Notes under the pieces: generated by a model
What the model saw: the letters and a program-made list of their open reading frames with translations, nothing else
Told to the model about the DNA's origin: nothing
Database searches by the model: none
Position numbers and translations under genes: made by a program
Origin: Antedon mediterranea
Taxonomy: Eukaryota; Echinodermata; Crinoidea; Comatulida; Antedonidae
Assembly (NCBI RefSeq): GCF_964355755.1
Contig: NC_092674.1
Span: 751,001-815,000, forward strand
Length of the DNA: 64,000 bases
Direction of reading: 5' to 3'
Part shown: positions 23,701 through 37,210 of the stretch, in pieces
How positions within the stretch are numbered: position 1 is the stretch's first letter
How the letters are laid out: the number at the start of each line of letters is the position of its first letter

Positions 23701-26700
23701 ATTATTATTACCGGTACTACTCTGATGAAATGGTACAAATTATTTACAAAAGTACCTGATCGATTTTTCCCATTTTTTCAAAAAAATTCTCTGTACTACT
23801 GTATATATAGTGCTATAAACATATCAATAGTGCTATTAAAGTAGTGTAATGTTCTTGAATTGATGAGTTTAAGTACAGAATTTATGCCTTCTAATTTGTG
23901 ATCCTGCAACAGCTCCTCCACTTTCTTCTTAACTTATGTTGTATGCCACAAGAACATGTTGGTTAAATAAAAGATATAAAGAGAGAATATGCTGTGATAT
24001 TTGCAATTAAGATATCAAACCAAGTTATATTTACATGAGTTCAATTAGTAGTAAAATTAGCAAATAAACTATTAATTAAAGTTTAAAAAGTGATTGTTGA
24101 CCTGATTGGTTGTTTACATCAGGTTTCCTTCCTGGGGGACCAATGTATAATTGATCAATTATCAAGTATATTAACGTATTACAATCTTATTGTTTGAACG
24201 AAATTATATTAATTTATTTTATGCTTTGTAATGATTGAACTTTATTAGGATAATGCTAGTCACAGCCAGACTCGCCAACAAGAATAGTGGGCGAGTAAAT
24301 GTACATTAAAACCTACAGTAATCCATTAGGCTATTGAAATAGTCTGTGAATATGATAATTAATCATTGTACATGTTTTTCTTTTTAATTTATTTCCTCTG
24401 TGATTCCAAAAAAAATGTATTGTTATTATGAAGGTAATAACATTCTTGTGGTTCTGACTGTACTGTGGTTTCGCTCTTTCTCATTTTTACAATCAATTTG
24501 TTTTTTAAACAACAATTTACAAAATGTATATAAAAAAACCCTAATATAATGTAAATAATATAGAATTCTACCATTAGATCATTATTTATTTGTTTTATCC
24601 AGTCATATTATATTCTATTATCAAATAAGTGTAATCAGACAAGGTCAAGGGTTCGAATCCTGTCTGAATCATCATGTTGTTCTTTGTCAATAAAGTTTTA
24701 GTCACATTTAAGTTCCTGTTTCCTGCAGTCTTGTGTCATCAAACCATTACTACTTTTGAGTCAAATCATCCATCTGTATGATTTATCATTTATTATCAAT
24801 TATTTCCTCTAGTATATTTCCACACTTCTGACCAGTACATACAATTTCAACACCTTTAATTATAATACTAATGCAACAAATTAATTAGTAGAGATTTGTT
24901 AAGTAAACTGATTTTCTCAATAAAGTCTGACTAAAGTATAATATATTCAACCTTATTATTTATAATTGTCAATGAAATAATCTGTGATTAAAAGAACTGC
25001 TTCATTGCCAATGTTATTTATCATATTTTTCAGTTCATTTACTTTGTATTTTGTATATATAGCCATTCAAAAGCTTTGTTTTTCACCGGTGACCCTTAGC
25101 TAAAGTGACATTTTGTCCTACAGTATAAAGGTCCCCTTCTATTTTATACTATTTCATTTTAATCTCAACATTTTGATCAACTTGTTTTGTTTTTTTCTTT
25201 GTATAATATGGAAAATAAATATATATAATTATTCATAAGTTAACACCAGTGTATCTTTACTCCTTATTTAATTTTTCTGACAATATTGAAGTTTATAACT
25301 TGCGTAACATCCGAAATATAATAATTCCATTTTGTAAGACCACATCATATCGTTTATCTTTTGTCCCATCTATATAACACATTGGAATGAGTTAAATAAT
25401 AAAATAAAAAATTCCTCATTTCTTGTTGAGTTTAAAAAATTGCTACTGAAATCCAATTTGTTTGAAACAAAAAAACGTTCTTATTATGATACAGGTGATA
25501 AGAAGATTAACCAAATTCACACTAGAATCCGACTTGGTTTCAGCTGTCTCAATTCGCATTTATTCTTACATGGACTTCGGGACAATCCAAATTGTACTTG
25601 TGGCTTTAATGTTGAGAATCCGCTTCATTTCTTATGTTACTGCCCTAATTATAATACACAAAGAGATATTCTACTTGTAAGCGCTAACTCAATTATTGAG
25701 GATATCTTAGCCAAGGATTTTTCTTTAACATTTAATTTTACATTTTTAAGTGAAATTTTTATTTTTGGTTCCGATCTTCTTTCGAATTGTGAAAATGCTT
25801 TGTCTATATCGTGCCTAGCTTACCTGTATAAACCGACAATAGCCCGTGCTCTCCAGAGGGAGGGCTTAGATACGAAAGTGAAAAGTTCCTAGAACACCCC
25901 TGCATTATAATGGACCCGTCCGCAACCACGCCCTCATGTGGGAACGTACCAACGTACCACCGTCATCATTTTCTTTCGTAACGTGAGAGCGTTACGTCGT
26001 ATGATACCAAGTGTTAGGATTGTACACTGTACATACTATACAAAGAGTTCTATTACGCTGATTTATTTACTAGTTGACTTGGCCAGGATATTGAGTGTAT
26101 TCCCACGGCCTGTTGCAGTACCAGCGGTTGATATTGTTCATATATCGTTGATCCGTTTTAAGTCTGGGTCTTCCTTAGATATAAGGAAGATTAAAAAGGA
26201 GAAAACAACACCCACTTCATTGGATTTTAGGCCGGAACGGCCACGCTACCGGAAGACAAAGGAAAAGCAATTTGCATTGCCACCTGGACTGCCTCAGCTG
26301 AGGCGTGGACGCACTGTTGCGTGAAACAACAACAAAGCCGTCGTCAGGTTGTATTGTTCTTTATCTTGCTAGGTTGCGTTCTGTGCCCGGATATGCCTAA
26401 GTCTGAATGTTGGCAATGCAGGGGCCAGCGTACGACAGTCAAGTGGGACCGCCACTTGCTGTGCATTCACTGCCGCACCTGTAGCCAGGAGTCGCCGCGC
26501 GACGTTTTTGTAGCGTTGGACGGCTTCGCGGTTCCGGACGTTGCTTCGTCCGTTAGGGCGTGCGCGGGTGGTAGACCCCGCACCCGTGGAGGTTCAGGTG
26601 GAGCCCCCGGCCCCGCTAGTAGAAGAGACCGCGCGCTTGCAACGGCCGCTGCGCCTCCACCGCAGAGTGGTACGCAGGACGAGGGTTTGTTCCCACCCGT

Positions 26701-29700
26701 ACTGGAGGCCATCGCAGCAGCGGTGCGAGCTCTACCGAGGGAGGTTGTGCCCTCGGCATCCTCGCTTAATTATCCTCCTGTGCCAGTTCTGCCTCCGCAG
26801 TACTTTCAAGGTCGAGGGACGCACCCATCGCCGGATGTCGGTGGGTACGACAGTGACAGGACCATGACCTCGCTGCCTAGTGAGGATCGCTCCAAGGTTG
26901 CACAGGGTGGAGACGGTTTGCAGGCTCTTGTCAATCGTGTGGTTCCTGCTGTACTTTCGTACATTTGAGTAGAGTACGCCTATGACGCGCCGACGCCCGC
27001 GCCGGCTTCGAAGAGGTACTCTACCTTTGGAGTGCGTGCTCCATTGAAGCGGGTCACGACTTGTCCAGTTGCGCCGCTGGATCCCGAACTTGTCGCTAGG
27101 GTAGAGGCTATAGCGAAGGAGCCTAAAACCCGTAGAGCTGCACCTCAAGATCTCGCAGCAGCCTTCCCGCTTCCGCAGGACCAGTTTTCAACGCTATATA
27201 TATCGGCACCACCGATCCCGGATGCAGCGAAAGAAGCGTGCGCGCGAGGACCAAGGTCTCGACGCCAACGGCAGATTTCTGTCTCCTTCGGCCGCCAGTA
27301 CTGAGGAGGCGCTAATCGCGGTGGACCGTGGCGCACGCGAGACGTTACGAACGGTCTCGATGTCGGGCTACCTTCTGTCATTCCTCGCGGATCCGGACCA
27401 TCCACGGCACCTTGACGCGGACGTGATCTGCTTGCTTCAGCAGTTTACGGGCCTGGTCGCGGACCAACAAGTGACAATTTCAATGACCTCGTCCGCCGTG
27501 CGGAGGGTCAATTGACCGTTTCACAACTAGCGGGTCGTTCGGTGCTGTGGACCTCTTCTACGGTAATTTCGCCGAGAAGAAAAATAAGTGGGCTCGCGAG
27601 CGAGAGGCACGTCGCGAGACGAGATCACGCAAAACGCCTCCAGCCCCACTGCTGGTGGTGCCATCGATCTCACAACCGCCGCCGTCGGTCCGTAATCAGT
27701 CTGAGGTTGGGCAGACTCCTGGGCCGTCGCGACCCCGTAATTCCCGCCCCGCGCGTGGCGGTAAGCCGGGTAGGGGAGCACGTCGGGACCGCGGTTCGCG
27801 ACGTGGTGACCGCAGGTGCCGGTGACGTGCAGGCGAGGTCCGTGCCGTCGGGGGCCGGACCAGTGGGAGGTCGTCTCCTACGGTTCGTCCGAGAGTGGGA
27901 GTAGCTGATGGTAGACAGCTGGATTCTCTCCACACTTAGCTACGGCTACCGCATAGAATTTACGAGCCCTCCAGTGTGTGGAGGTCCTCGTCCGACCACA
28001 ATCCCCAAAGATCCAATAAAGCAACGAGTGCTTATGGACGGGATTGCCGCGCTGCTCCAAAAAGGAGCCGTAGTAAGGGTCGAAGAACATCATGCGGGCT
28101 CGGGCCACGAATCAACCGTATTCTTAACCAAGAAGTCCTCGGGGGACTGGCGACCAATTATAAATCTAAGACGTCTGAACAAACGATTTATTCGGCCCCG
28201 CAGGTTTCGGATGGAGACAGTCTCATCGATCCTGTTAGGGCTAAGACGAGGAGACTGGGCCGCATCGACAGATTTAAAAGATGTGTACTTTCACGTACCA
28301 ATCGCAAAAGAAGACCAACGTTGGTTGCGGTTTCGAATCAACAATTGTCTTCACCAGTTCGTCGCGATGTCGTTCGGCCTATCAACGGCTCCGCGCGTGT
28401 TCACGCGCATGGTTCGAGCGCTCGGTGCGTTCTTTCACAAGCACGGCATTCGCATATTCATGTATCTAGACGACTGGTTAATCGTGGCTCAGTCCAAGGA
28501 CCGGCTGGTGAGCAGTCTCAATTTCGTCCTTCTCGTAACGGAACGCGTAGGGTTCATAGTGAACCGGGAAAAGTCGTGCCTGGTGCCGACTCAGCATCCC
28601 ATGTATCTCGGAGCGCAGATAGATCTCGTGTCGGGCAGAGTGTGCCCCTCACAGAAACGAGTAACCAAAGCCCTTGCTGCTATACAAGGCCTGATTACCG
28701 CTTCCGCTCCGACAGCATACGACTGGCTGAGAACGCTAGGTTTCCTAGCCAGCTTTGTAGATCTAGTTCCGTTTTGTCGGCTACGGATGCAGCCGCTGTA
28801 AGTTCATCTGTTAGCCTTCTACCGGCCAGGTTCAGACTCATTAGACAAAGTGGTCCCGATGTCGGCGTTCATTGTAACGCACCTCCAATGGTGGCTAACG
28901 GACGGCCGATTGTTAGTGGGCAGATCAATTCAGAGATCAATTCCGGACACCCGAATAGAAACGGACGCGTCCGAAGCGGGTTGGGGCGGTTGCTCCAACC
29001 AGAGTCACGTCTCCGGCGTTTGGAGTGCCGAGGAGGCGTTAGCCCACATCAATCTCTTAGAACTTTGGGCAGTAGACCGAACGTTGAAAGCGCTACTTCC
29101 AAACATAAAAAATTCACACGTCCATGTCTGCTCGGACAACGCAACCGTGGTCGTGTACATCAACCGACAAGGAGGCACGAAGTCTCCGACTCTTTGCTAC
29201 CACACATGGACGCTCATACACTGGTGCATCGCGCACAGAATAACGCTGACTGCATCGCATATTCCGGGCAGCCAGAATGAGTCGCGGACACGCTGTCCCG
29301 ACTCGCTTTACGCCCGACCGAATGGCGTCTGTTGCCGAGCATAGCCACCCAAATATTCGACCACTTCGGACGGCCGCACATAGTCCTGTTTGCGACGTCA
29401 GAGAACACGCAGCTCCCGACATTCTGCAGTCGATTCCGGGATGCACGTGCGTGGGCGGTGGATGCCCTGTCCATGTCATGGGACGGTTTATGGGCGTACG
29501 CGTTCCCGCCGATATCGATCATACCAATAGTTCTGACTCACATTCAGCGCTTCCGATGCCGAGTTCTGTTGATCGCACCGTTCTGGCCTCGTCAAGCGTG
29601 GTATCCGCTTCTTGCCAGTCTTCTTTACGATCACCCGCTGCGTCTTCCGGTCCGCGCGGATCTACTGACGCAAAATCGTGCGAGGTTCTCGACGATCAAT

Positions 29701-32700
29701 CTGCAATCCCTGAACCTGACTGTTTGGCCATTGTCAGGGATCAGCTCAGAGACTCGGGCATATCATCTGGAAGAGAGTCGACTCTCACTGTCTACAACAG
29801 CCGTCTACGACACTTCTTTCGCTGGTGCAGACAAGATAACATAGACCATAAGGCGATATCCTTGGGTCAGATCTGCGCTTTTCTGCATTACCTGTACGAA
29901 TCAGGCTTGCAAGTGCGCACGGTGTCAGGCTACCGGTCCGCGATTGCGGCCATTACGCCGCCATTCAAGGATGGCTCGACGGTTTCAACTTCCGCAGTAA
30001 TCACGCAGTTGTTACGCGGTATGTTCAGAGAGCGACCTCCATCTAAGGTCTTAGTTCCACGTTGGGACGTTAACGTCGTTCTCTCCGCACTCACTCGCCC
30101 GCCATTTGAGCCAATGAGCAAGGCTTCATTATATAATCTCTCGCTTAAGACAGCGTTTCTGGTGGCGTTGTCCTCATGTAAACGCTGAGGCGAGCTACAT
30201 GCGCTCACGCTAGAGCCAGGCCATATACGATTTGAGCGTGGTGGAGTCCGGTTATTATTCAGGAAGGACTTTCTGGCCAAGTCCCAGACGTTAAATTTTT
30301 CGCCGGCTGTGTTCGTTCCATCAATGTCCGCATTCTCGGGGGTAGTAGAGGACACATCCTGGTGCCCGGTAAGAGCACTCAAATTCTACATCCACCGTAC
30401 AGAGACGTTGCGAGAGGGTATATCTCACTTATTCGTCACATCGGTGCCCCCGTATCGGCCGGCCGCAAAATCCACGATTGCAACTGGGTCGTGGCAGCGA
30501 CTCGGGCCGCTTATGAATCGTCCAGCACTTCGCGTTGTACGCTGGCGGTTCTATATCAGACATTATGACAGCGGCATGGTGGCGGACACAGTCTACGTTT
30601 ACTGGGCATTAGGGACAATTCTGCAACCATGGCGCCAGCAGCAGCAGCGGTGCTAAAGCCTAGGTTATAGGTATGTACACCTCACTTGCTCTGCTCTTTG
30701 TTAACTTACTCCCACCGCCGACTAGTTCTAGTCCGGTGCTAATCTGGCTATTGTCGGTTTATACAGGTAAGCTAGGCACGATATAGACTACACAAACCAG
30801 TAGTGGTGTTAGTAGTCTATGAGTGCTAGCTTACCTGTATAAACTCCCTCCCGCCGTCCCCGCAGTCAAGTACGCGGAAAATGATGACGGTGGTACGTTG
30901 GTACGTTCCCACATGAGGGCGTGGTTGCGGACGGGTCCATTATAATGCAGGGGTGTTCTAGGAACTTTTCACTTTCGTATCTAAGCCCTCCCTCTGGAGA
31001 GCACGGGCTATTGTCGGTTTATACAGGTAAGCTAGCACTCATAGACTACTAACACCACTACTGGTTTGTGTAATTATTTTATTATGTACAACAATTTCTT
31101 GTTAATTCTGGAAGATTTAATTGATGTTTCTGTTAGTTGTTTTAAAATGTTGTATTTGTTAATCTGAGGCGCCTTGAAGCTAAGATGGTTCCATCTTGTA
31201 AGGCGCCTCTGTGTAATATACTGAATAAAAAAAAAAAAAAAAAAAAAAAAATATATATATGAAATAGATATTTTGTACCAAACGTGTAGCTATACATAAA
31301 AATAATGTTATTGTAACTAACTTTAGTCTAGAATTTACTTTTTTTTTTACACCACCTACAATGATTTGTGTTGTAGTATGAAAACAGTTCCAACTCCTTT
31401 GCAGTCTAGTTCCAATATCAGAAGACGACAGGTACTGGTTCAACAATCTTAAAAGCATGTGAAATTTGTACTTAACACACTAATAAGTGATTAATAATTA
31501 TTTTGAATGTTATGAAATATAATAATGTACTTTGCCTGAAATATATGTTTTTAACAAAAACCCATGCATGAAGTTCATACTGTATGTTATTCTAGTGTAA
31601 TTTAACATTTCCTATAAATATGATAAACTTAGATTCAGCGAAAATCTGTTATTTCTCCTTGAAAAATTTTATGTTTCAATGAAAAGTTCCAAAAAGTTGG
31701 TTCTTCTTCAATGAATTACCAAACAACTTTGTGATTTTGAGGTTGAGACAGGTCGTCTGCATAGTTCTTTTCAATTCATTCTTTTTTACTTTATTCATTG
31801 TCAATATTTTGTTATTTATAAAGTTCTAATCCGAATGACAAAGTATTGTATAGTTATGGGTTTTACAAATGACTTAGTCAGTGAGTTTAAATATTTTCTA
31901 TACAAATCATTTCAATTTTCCATGTAACTTCATTTATTTCACATATATATTTTTTCTAAACATTTTAAATGTCAATTTTCCTTGTTAAAAACAGATTTTT
32001 CATTTTATTTCAATTCTACATCCAACAGCCAATTACAGGATGCCTTATTTATTAGTATGTTGTGTGTTTCACCCCCTAAGTTACAGTGTTGACTCTTTAT
32101 TCTTGGGGTCCTCTCTCTTTTTTGAAAGATGTTACAGAAGGAGTGGAGAAAACTGCTTTGATTTGAAATTAAACTTCATTCATTTTCATAAAAATAGTAG
32201 GATTGAGACTACTGTAATGATCCAAATTGATGCATTTCTGCGTCATGTTGTATGTAGTTAGGGTGTGGTTTTGTAGGTAATTACTTGGAATAATGCCACG
32301 ACCTTAGTTAAGTATTAAGAGGTTGAGGGAATAATAGACTTAGAGATAACCTAAAAAGAAGAAAAGTAAATCTAATTATTAAGATAGGGCCTCAGTATAC
32401 GTTTGGTTTAAAAGTCTCCAAATTTATATGCACCAGTTGTGACAGACTTGTTCTCTTAGTAATGCATTTGAATATTATAATAGATAGACAGATATTGATG
32501 AAAAGCCAAAGGTTAACATTAACAGTTTTGAATATAAATCCAAAGGAAAATTAATGAATACAATACTGTAGGTATCAGTGGCTGGATCTCAATGGAGATA
32601 CAAAATAAAATAAGCACTGAAAATATGACAATGCTGTGGGTATCAATGGCTGAATCTCGATGGAGATACAAAATAAAATAAGCAAGAAGCTAAATAGAAA

Positions 32701-35700
32701 CAATAAAGTAGCAGGGCTTTCGGGCAACACTAACCCTTCATTAGTGCAAGTGAGTTCAAGCTTTGAATAAAATATACATTTCTTGTGCTATAACAAACAA
32801 AATCAATACTATAGATAATGAATGTGACCATTTAAAGTGTGTCCAAGCAGAAAATATAATGTAATAAGTGATTTATAAATAGAAACAATTGCTTGTCCAA
32901 CAACTAATTAAATTGATTAGGCTACTGAGTGAAAGCTTCTCTTGAATGGTAAAGTAGATAAAACAACCTTAAATATTCAATTGGATACTTTATTCATTGG
33001 CACTGTATGAATTGTTAAACTTGCTTGTTTATGCTGGAAATTCAACAAACTTGGATGGTGAATACCTTATAAATATTCTGTGGAAGGACCAACATAATGC
33101 GAGGATATTAATTTCCATATCTGATGAATGTCTACAGTATACTAGTGAAGATTGAATTATTATTGTATAGGAATACAGTTATTGTATCAGAGAATATGAA
33201 TTGCTTTAAAGATGTTCCATTGGAGAAACAGGATTTAGTTAGTATTATTGTTACATCATGCTTACACGTATATATCATCTGTATATTTTCTAGTGTGTTT
33301 TTTGTTCAAATTGTAAAATGTTTTCTGTTGCTGTTTTTACTAATGTAATGATGCATAAAGGTTACAACATTAACCATAACATTAATGATAAGAAACACAT
33401 TATGATTTTATGTCTAATAATTTCAGTTTTTTTTTTTAAAGAAAGTGATAATTTAGTTGAATGCATGAACATTTAAAACAACATTTTTGTATGAATGATA
33501 TACTGTATAATATCTGTATATATAGGCCTACTGTTTTATAATATATTTATGTTTTTTTAAAGAAACATTTGTTTCCATAGATTTTTTTTATGGATAATTG
33601 ATTGTACAGTATGTTACTGCATGAAAACCAAAATAGTTTCCATTTCTATTCATTATAACACAACAAATCATTTAGTTTTAGAAATTAATTTGCTTACACA
33701 ATAATAGTTCTTTGGTGCTCCATACAGTATCGTATCAGTGTCAAAGATATTAATATATCTACCATATCAATCAACATCTTTCAGAAAGTCTAATCTATTG
33801 AGACTATAAATATTGGCTTATTTTGTTTACAGTGCTGTGTAGATGATAATTTGTCGGTGGCTGAGATACTGATTCAACGAGGTGCGGACATTAACGCCCG
33901 GGATGATGACTGGTGGACACCTCTTCACACAGCCTGCGCTTGTGAAAATTCTGAAATTGTGAACCTTCTACTTAGTGTAAGTTTTAATAATTTGTTTATT
34001 TTGATGAATTTGACCATTTATAAATGTTATTATCTATGACTTTAACTTTTATGAATCTGTATGTGATATATCAACTTACTGAAGATAGACCTACAGTACT
34101 TGGTGATCCATCAGTTATGAGCCGTCAGCCATGATGGAATCAAAATGAATGATGTAATTTGAGATTTGAATGTTGGCCTATTGTATATTTATTGTATTGT
34201 TTTCAGGATGGCCTCTTCAAGTCAGCTGCACTGCTTTTAGATAGCAGTTAAAATATGTTTTTTTTAAAATAAATTTATCATAATTATTTACAGAATGGAG
34301 CAGATGCTAAGCTTATTGATATTGATGGTAATGCACCTATTGACCACACCCCTGCTGGTAGTGACACAAGACAAGTTATGGAACAACACATGAAAACTTT
34401 AGGTATAATTTATTAGCTAAAGATCAACGATTTCAAAATAAAAAAACAACTCAAATATCCACCAAAAGTTTTTGAATTTGAATACAGTATGAACAGTTTT
34501 AAACAACACATCTAAAAAATATTGTGCTTCTGTTAAAAACTTTTTAAAATATTTAAAAATAGATTGGTAGATTATAGCAAGTTGTCTTATTTGTACTAAC
34601 ATATATGTCTTACAGTGTTGCCATTATCTACTTATTCCAGGTTACACTGATGAAGAACTTAGAAACATTAAAAACCAAACAGCTCATGACATGCTGTCAG
34701 AAGTTCAAGAGTTTGTTAACACTGGAGGCAATGTTAACGCTACCACTGATTCTGGTATATCTTTAGTAAGTACTTACTTTATTCACTTTTCTTTTAAAAG
34801 AATGGAAATCAGTTGCTTTTTATATCTTTCTGTGTTTTTATCATTGAATATTTTACTTTGATCTTCAGAATGAAGAAATTCCACAAAAAAATATTTATTT
34901 ATTGTCACATTCGACAGAGAAGGAAAACTAATAAAATGGATTTAAAATATTTAAAACAATATAAACTTTTTCAAAACATTATAAAAACTTTCAACAATAT
35001 CACATATCTTTTACAAAAGCATTGATAAAAAAAAAGGGTCAAGAGAATTATCTTTTTCAAATATTAGAAAATAAACATTTTTAGAGTAATATTTTGTTTT
35101 TGTTTTCTAACAGATGCACGTTGCAGCTGCCAATAACTACAGAGACGTGGTCCGTCTTCTAAGTGAACACAAGGCCAACATTGATCTACAGGATAATGAG
35201 GGCTGCACTCCACTTCACCTGTCGTCCAAATTTGGCAACACAAGAATGACCAAGTTACTGGTCAAGAATGGTGCTAACCCATTTATTGTGAACAATGATG
35301 GCGACAAACCTAAAAGTATGTTGTAAATGCATATATTCTTTTGTTTCAAATATTTAAAAAAAGACTTAAAGAAAAGTCTAAGTTGGCCTGTCACACCAAA
35401 ATCAGTCCGGGCCAAAATCGGTCCGGCCTAATCAATATTGGATAATTGTTTTATAATAATTGTATTGAATTGATATATTGATTGATTAACCATAAATAAT
35501 TAATAAATTAAATTGTTTTTAACATCATGGGGAAACGAAGATGTTAAAAAAGAACAAAATGGATTAAAAACAGGCAGAGATACATATTGTATACAAAAAG
35601 CCTAACAATTAGTACTAATTATTGATGAGTTACTACTAATAATGATAATAAAAAAAACAGGCTTAATTTATAATATTAAAATAACAAATAAAACCCCGTA

Positions 35701-37210
35701 GTTTTCAATATAATGACTAATCATGGCCTTTTTTTAATGATATATACATTATGTCTCATTTTGCGCACCATATATTTGTAAGACCGGACCACATTTGGCG
35801 TCCAAAAACAGTCCTACTGCCCGGACCGATTTTATCCAGGCCGGACCAGTTTTGGCGGCCAAAAAACAATTTAATTGATTAATTATTTATGGTTAATCAA
35901 TCAATATATCAATTCAATACAATTATTATAAACAATTATCCAATATTGATTAGGCTGAGGAAGGAAAAAGGCCTCAATCATAAATAAAATCTAGCTGGCA
36001 ATATCAGCGTCTCATACCCGTTCGTGTGAGTGTGTGGCAGGCCGAAATATGAGTGAACACCTAAGTCATGTTTTTAGATAAAATACATTTATTTATAGTA
36101 TTTATCCGACAAGATAACTTACTAATATATATCATGGGATATTTTTCTAGCCATAAACAACTTAAAACAGCATCATAGGCCTAGTAATTCAATTAAAATC
36201 GACAGAAGAAAAGCCCGGACCGATTTTGGCAGTGGCGGACTGCTTTTGGCCACAATTTTAGAGCCAAAACTGGTCCGGCCGGACCGATTTTGGCCCCGGA
36301 CCATATTTATCCTGACAGGCCGACCTTTGTGTCATTTAAGAATTTTTGGTTTAGAACCATGTGTCGTAAAACGACTTTGAGTTTAACGATCAACCCATAT
36401 TATTTGGTTTGTGAATAGTAGCACTAATTAGCTATGTAAGACCTGTTGTTTTGTAGTTATAATTTGGCCTAGAAAAATGTAAGACCTGGCCTAGAAATAT
36501 GTAAGACCTGGCCCCCTAGAAAAATGTCATCAAAAGTATCTAAATCTTTGTTATTACACAGCTATAGCAGCAACTGACCTGATTGAAGACATTTTAAAGG
36601 CAGCCGAGCAAGAATATAAGCCAGAAAAAGCCCAGCAGACTGTAAGTGATGAACCAATCTATGATGCAGCTATCTATGAAGATACAGTCTCTCTACTCAG
36701 GCTAAACAGCAAAACTATGTAAGTAACATAGAACATCAATAATTAAGTATAGACTTAAGAGACTTAAGTATAGACTTAAGTTATAGAATTAAGTATAGAC
36801 TTAAGTTATAGAATTAAATATAGACTTAAGTATATACTTAAGTGTAGACTTTTCCTATGGACACTTTCCTACAAAACTAAGATGTCGAGTGTAACAATAT
36901 AGGTTTTAACACTACAACCAATCACTTTGTTAGGCCCTAAAGATGTCACTTAAATATTGTTTTGGCCCCAAATGGGAATTTCCCTGTCTAATATAATTTG
37001 ATTAACAGTAGAAGTAATTTCAACTTATATAACATAAATAAAATGTGTCTCATTTTGTTAAGACGGCCTCGTCACATTTCGTTGTCAAAATCTGACATGA
37101 TCTTTGAGTCGGAGACAAGACTACCAGGAGACGAGGAGAAACGAGAGGAGGACGAGGAAGAAGAGGATTATGTGTACAGAGGATTTAAGATACCAAAAGA
37201 GAAAGAAGCC
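20720..37210 (+). CDS. MYO16: MYO16 N-terminal ankyrin-repeat region (exons 1-8)
   Basis: Residues 1-396. Exon 1 has a leucine-rich start like MYO16 and PP1 regulatory subunits, a basic patch ([15 protein letters not shown]) and FNVNFDV at the place where vertebrate MYO16 has its PP1-binding RVxF motif; here the motif is degenerate. Ankyrin repeats follow: [58 protein letters not shown], then a linker, [16 protein letters not shown], and [20 protein letters not shown]. The gap between the third and fourth full repeats matches the split ankyrin block of vertebrate MYO16. Exon 8 ends in a very acidic segment ([18 protein letters not shown]) before the motor. Confidence 0.88.

Larger units (their letters stand above)
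25802..31071 (+). mobile_element. DIRS-like tyrosine-recombinase retrotransposon, better preserved (copy 2)
   Basis: About 5.27 kb. Inverted terminal repeats of 159 bp (25815-25973 and 30877-31035) and an internal complementary region (30746-30844) define a DIRS element. Order: gag-like ORF, reverse transcriptase, RNase H, tyrosine recombinase. No integrase or protease is seen, as expected for this class, which inserts through the recombinase. Base composition is much more GC-rich than the surrounding intron. Several single-site breaks make it inactive, but it is far less decayed than copy 1, to which it is clearly related. Confidence 0.92.

Noticed and set aside
27976-29280. 434-codon ORF in a second frame of DIRS copy 2
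   Set aside because: It is a shadow frame of the reverse transcriptase-RNase H gene, rich in Arg and Ser without RT motifs. The YLDD motif lies in the other frame.
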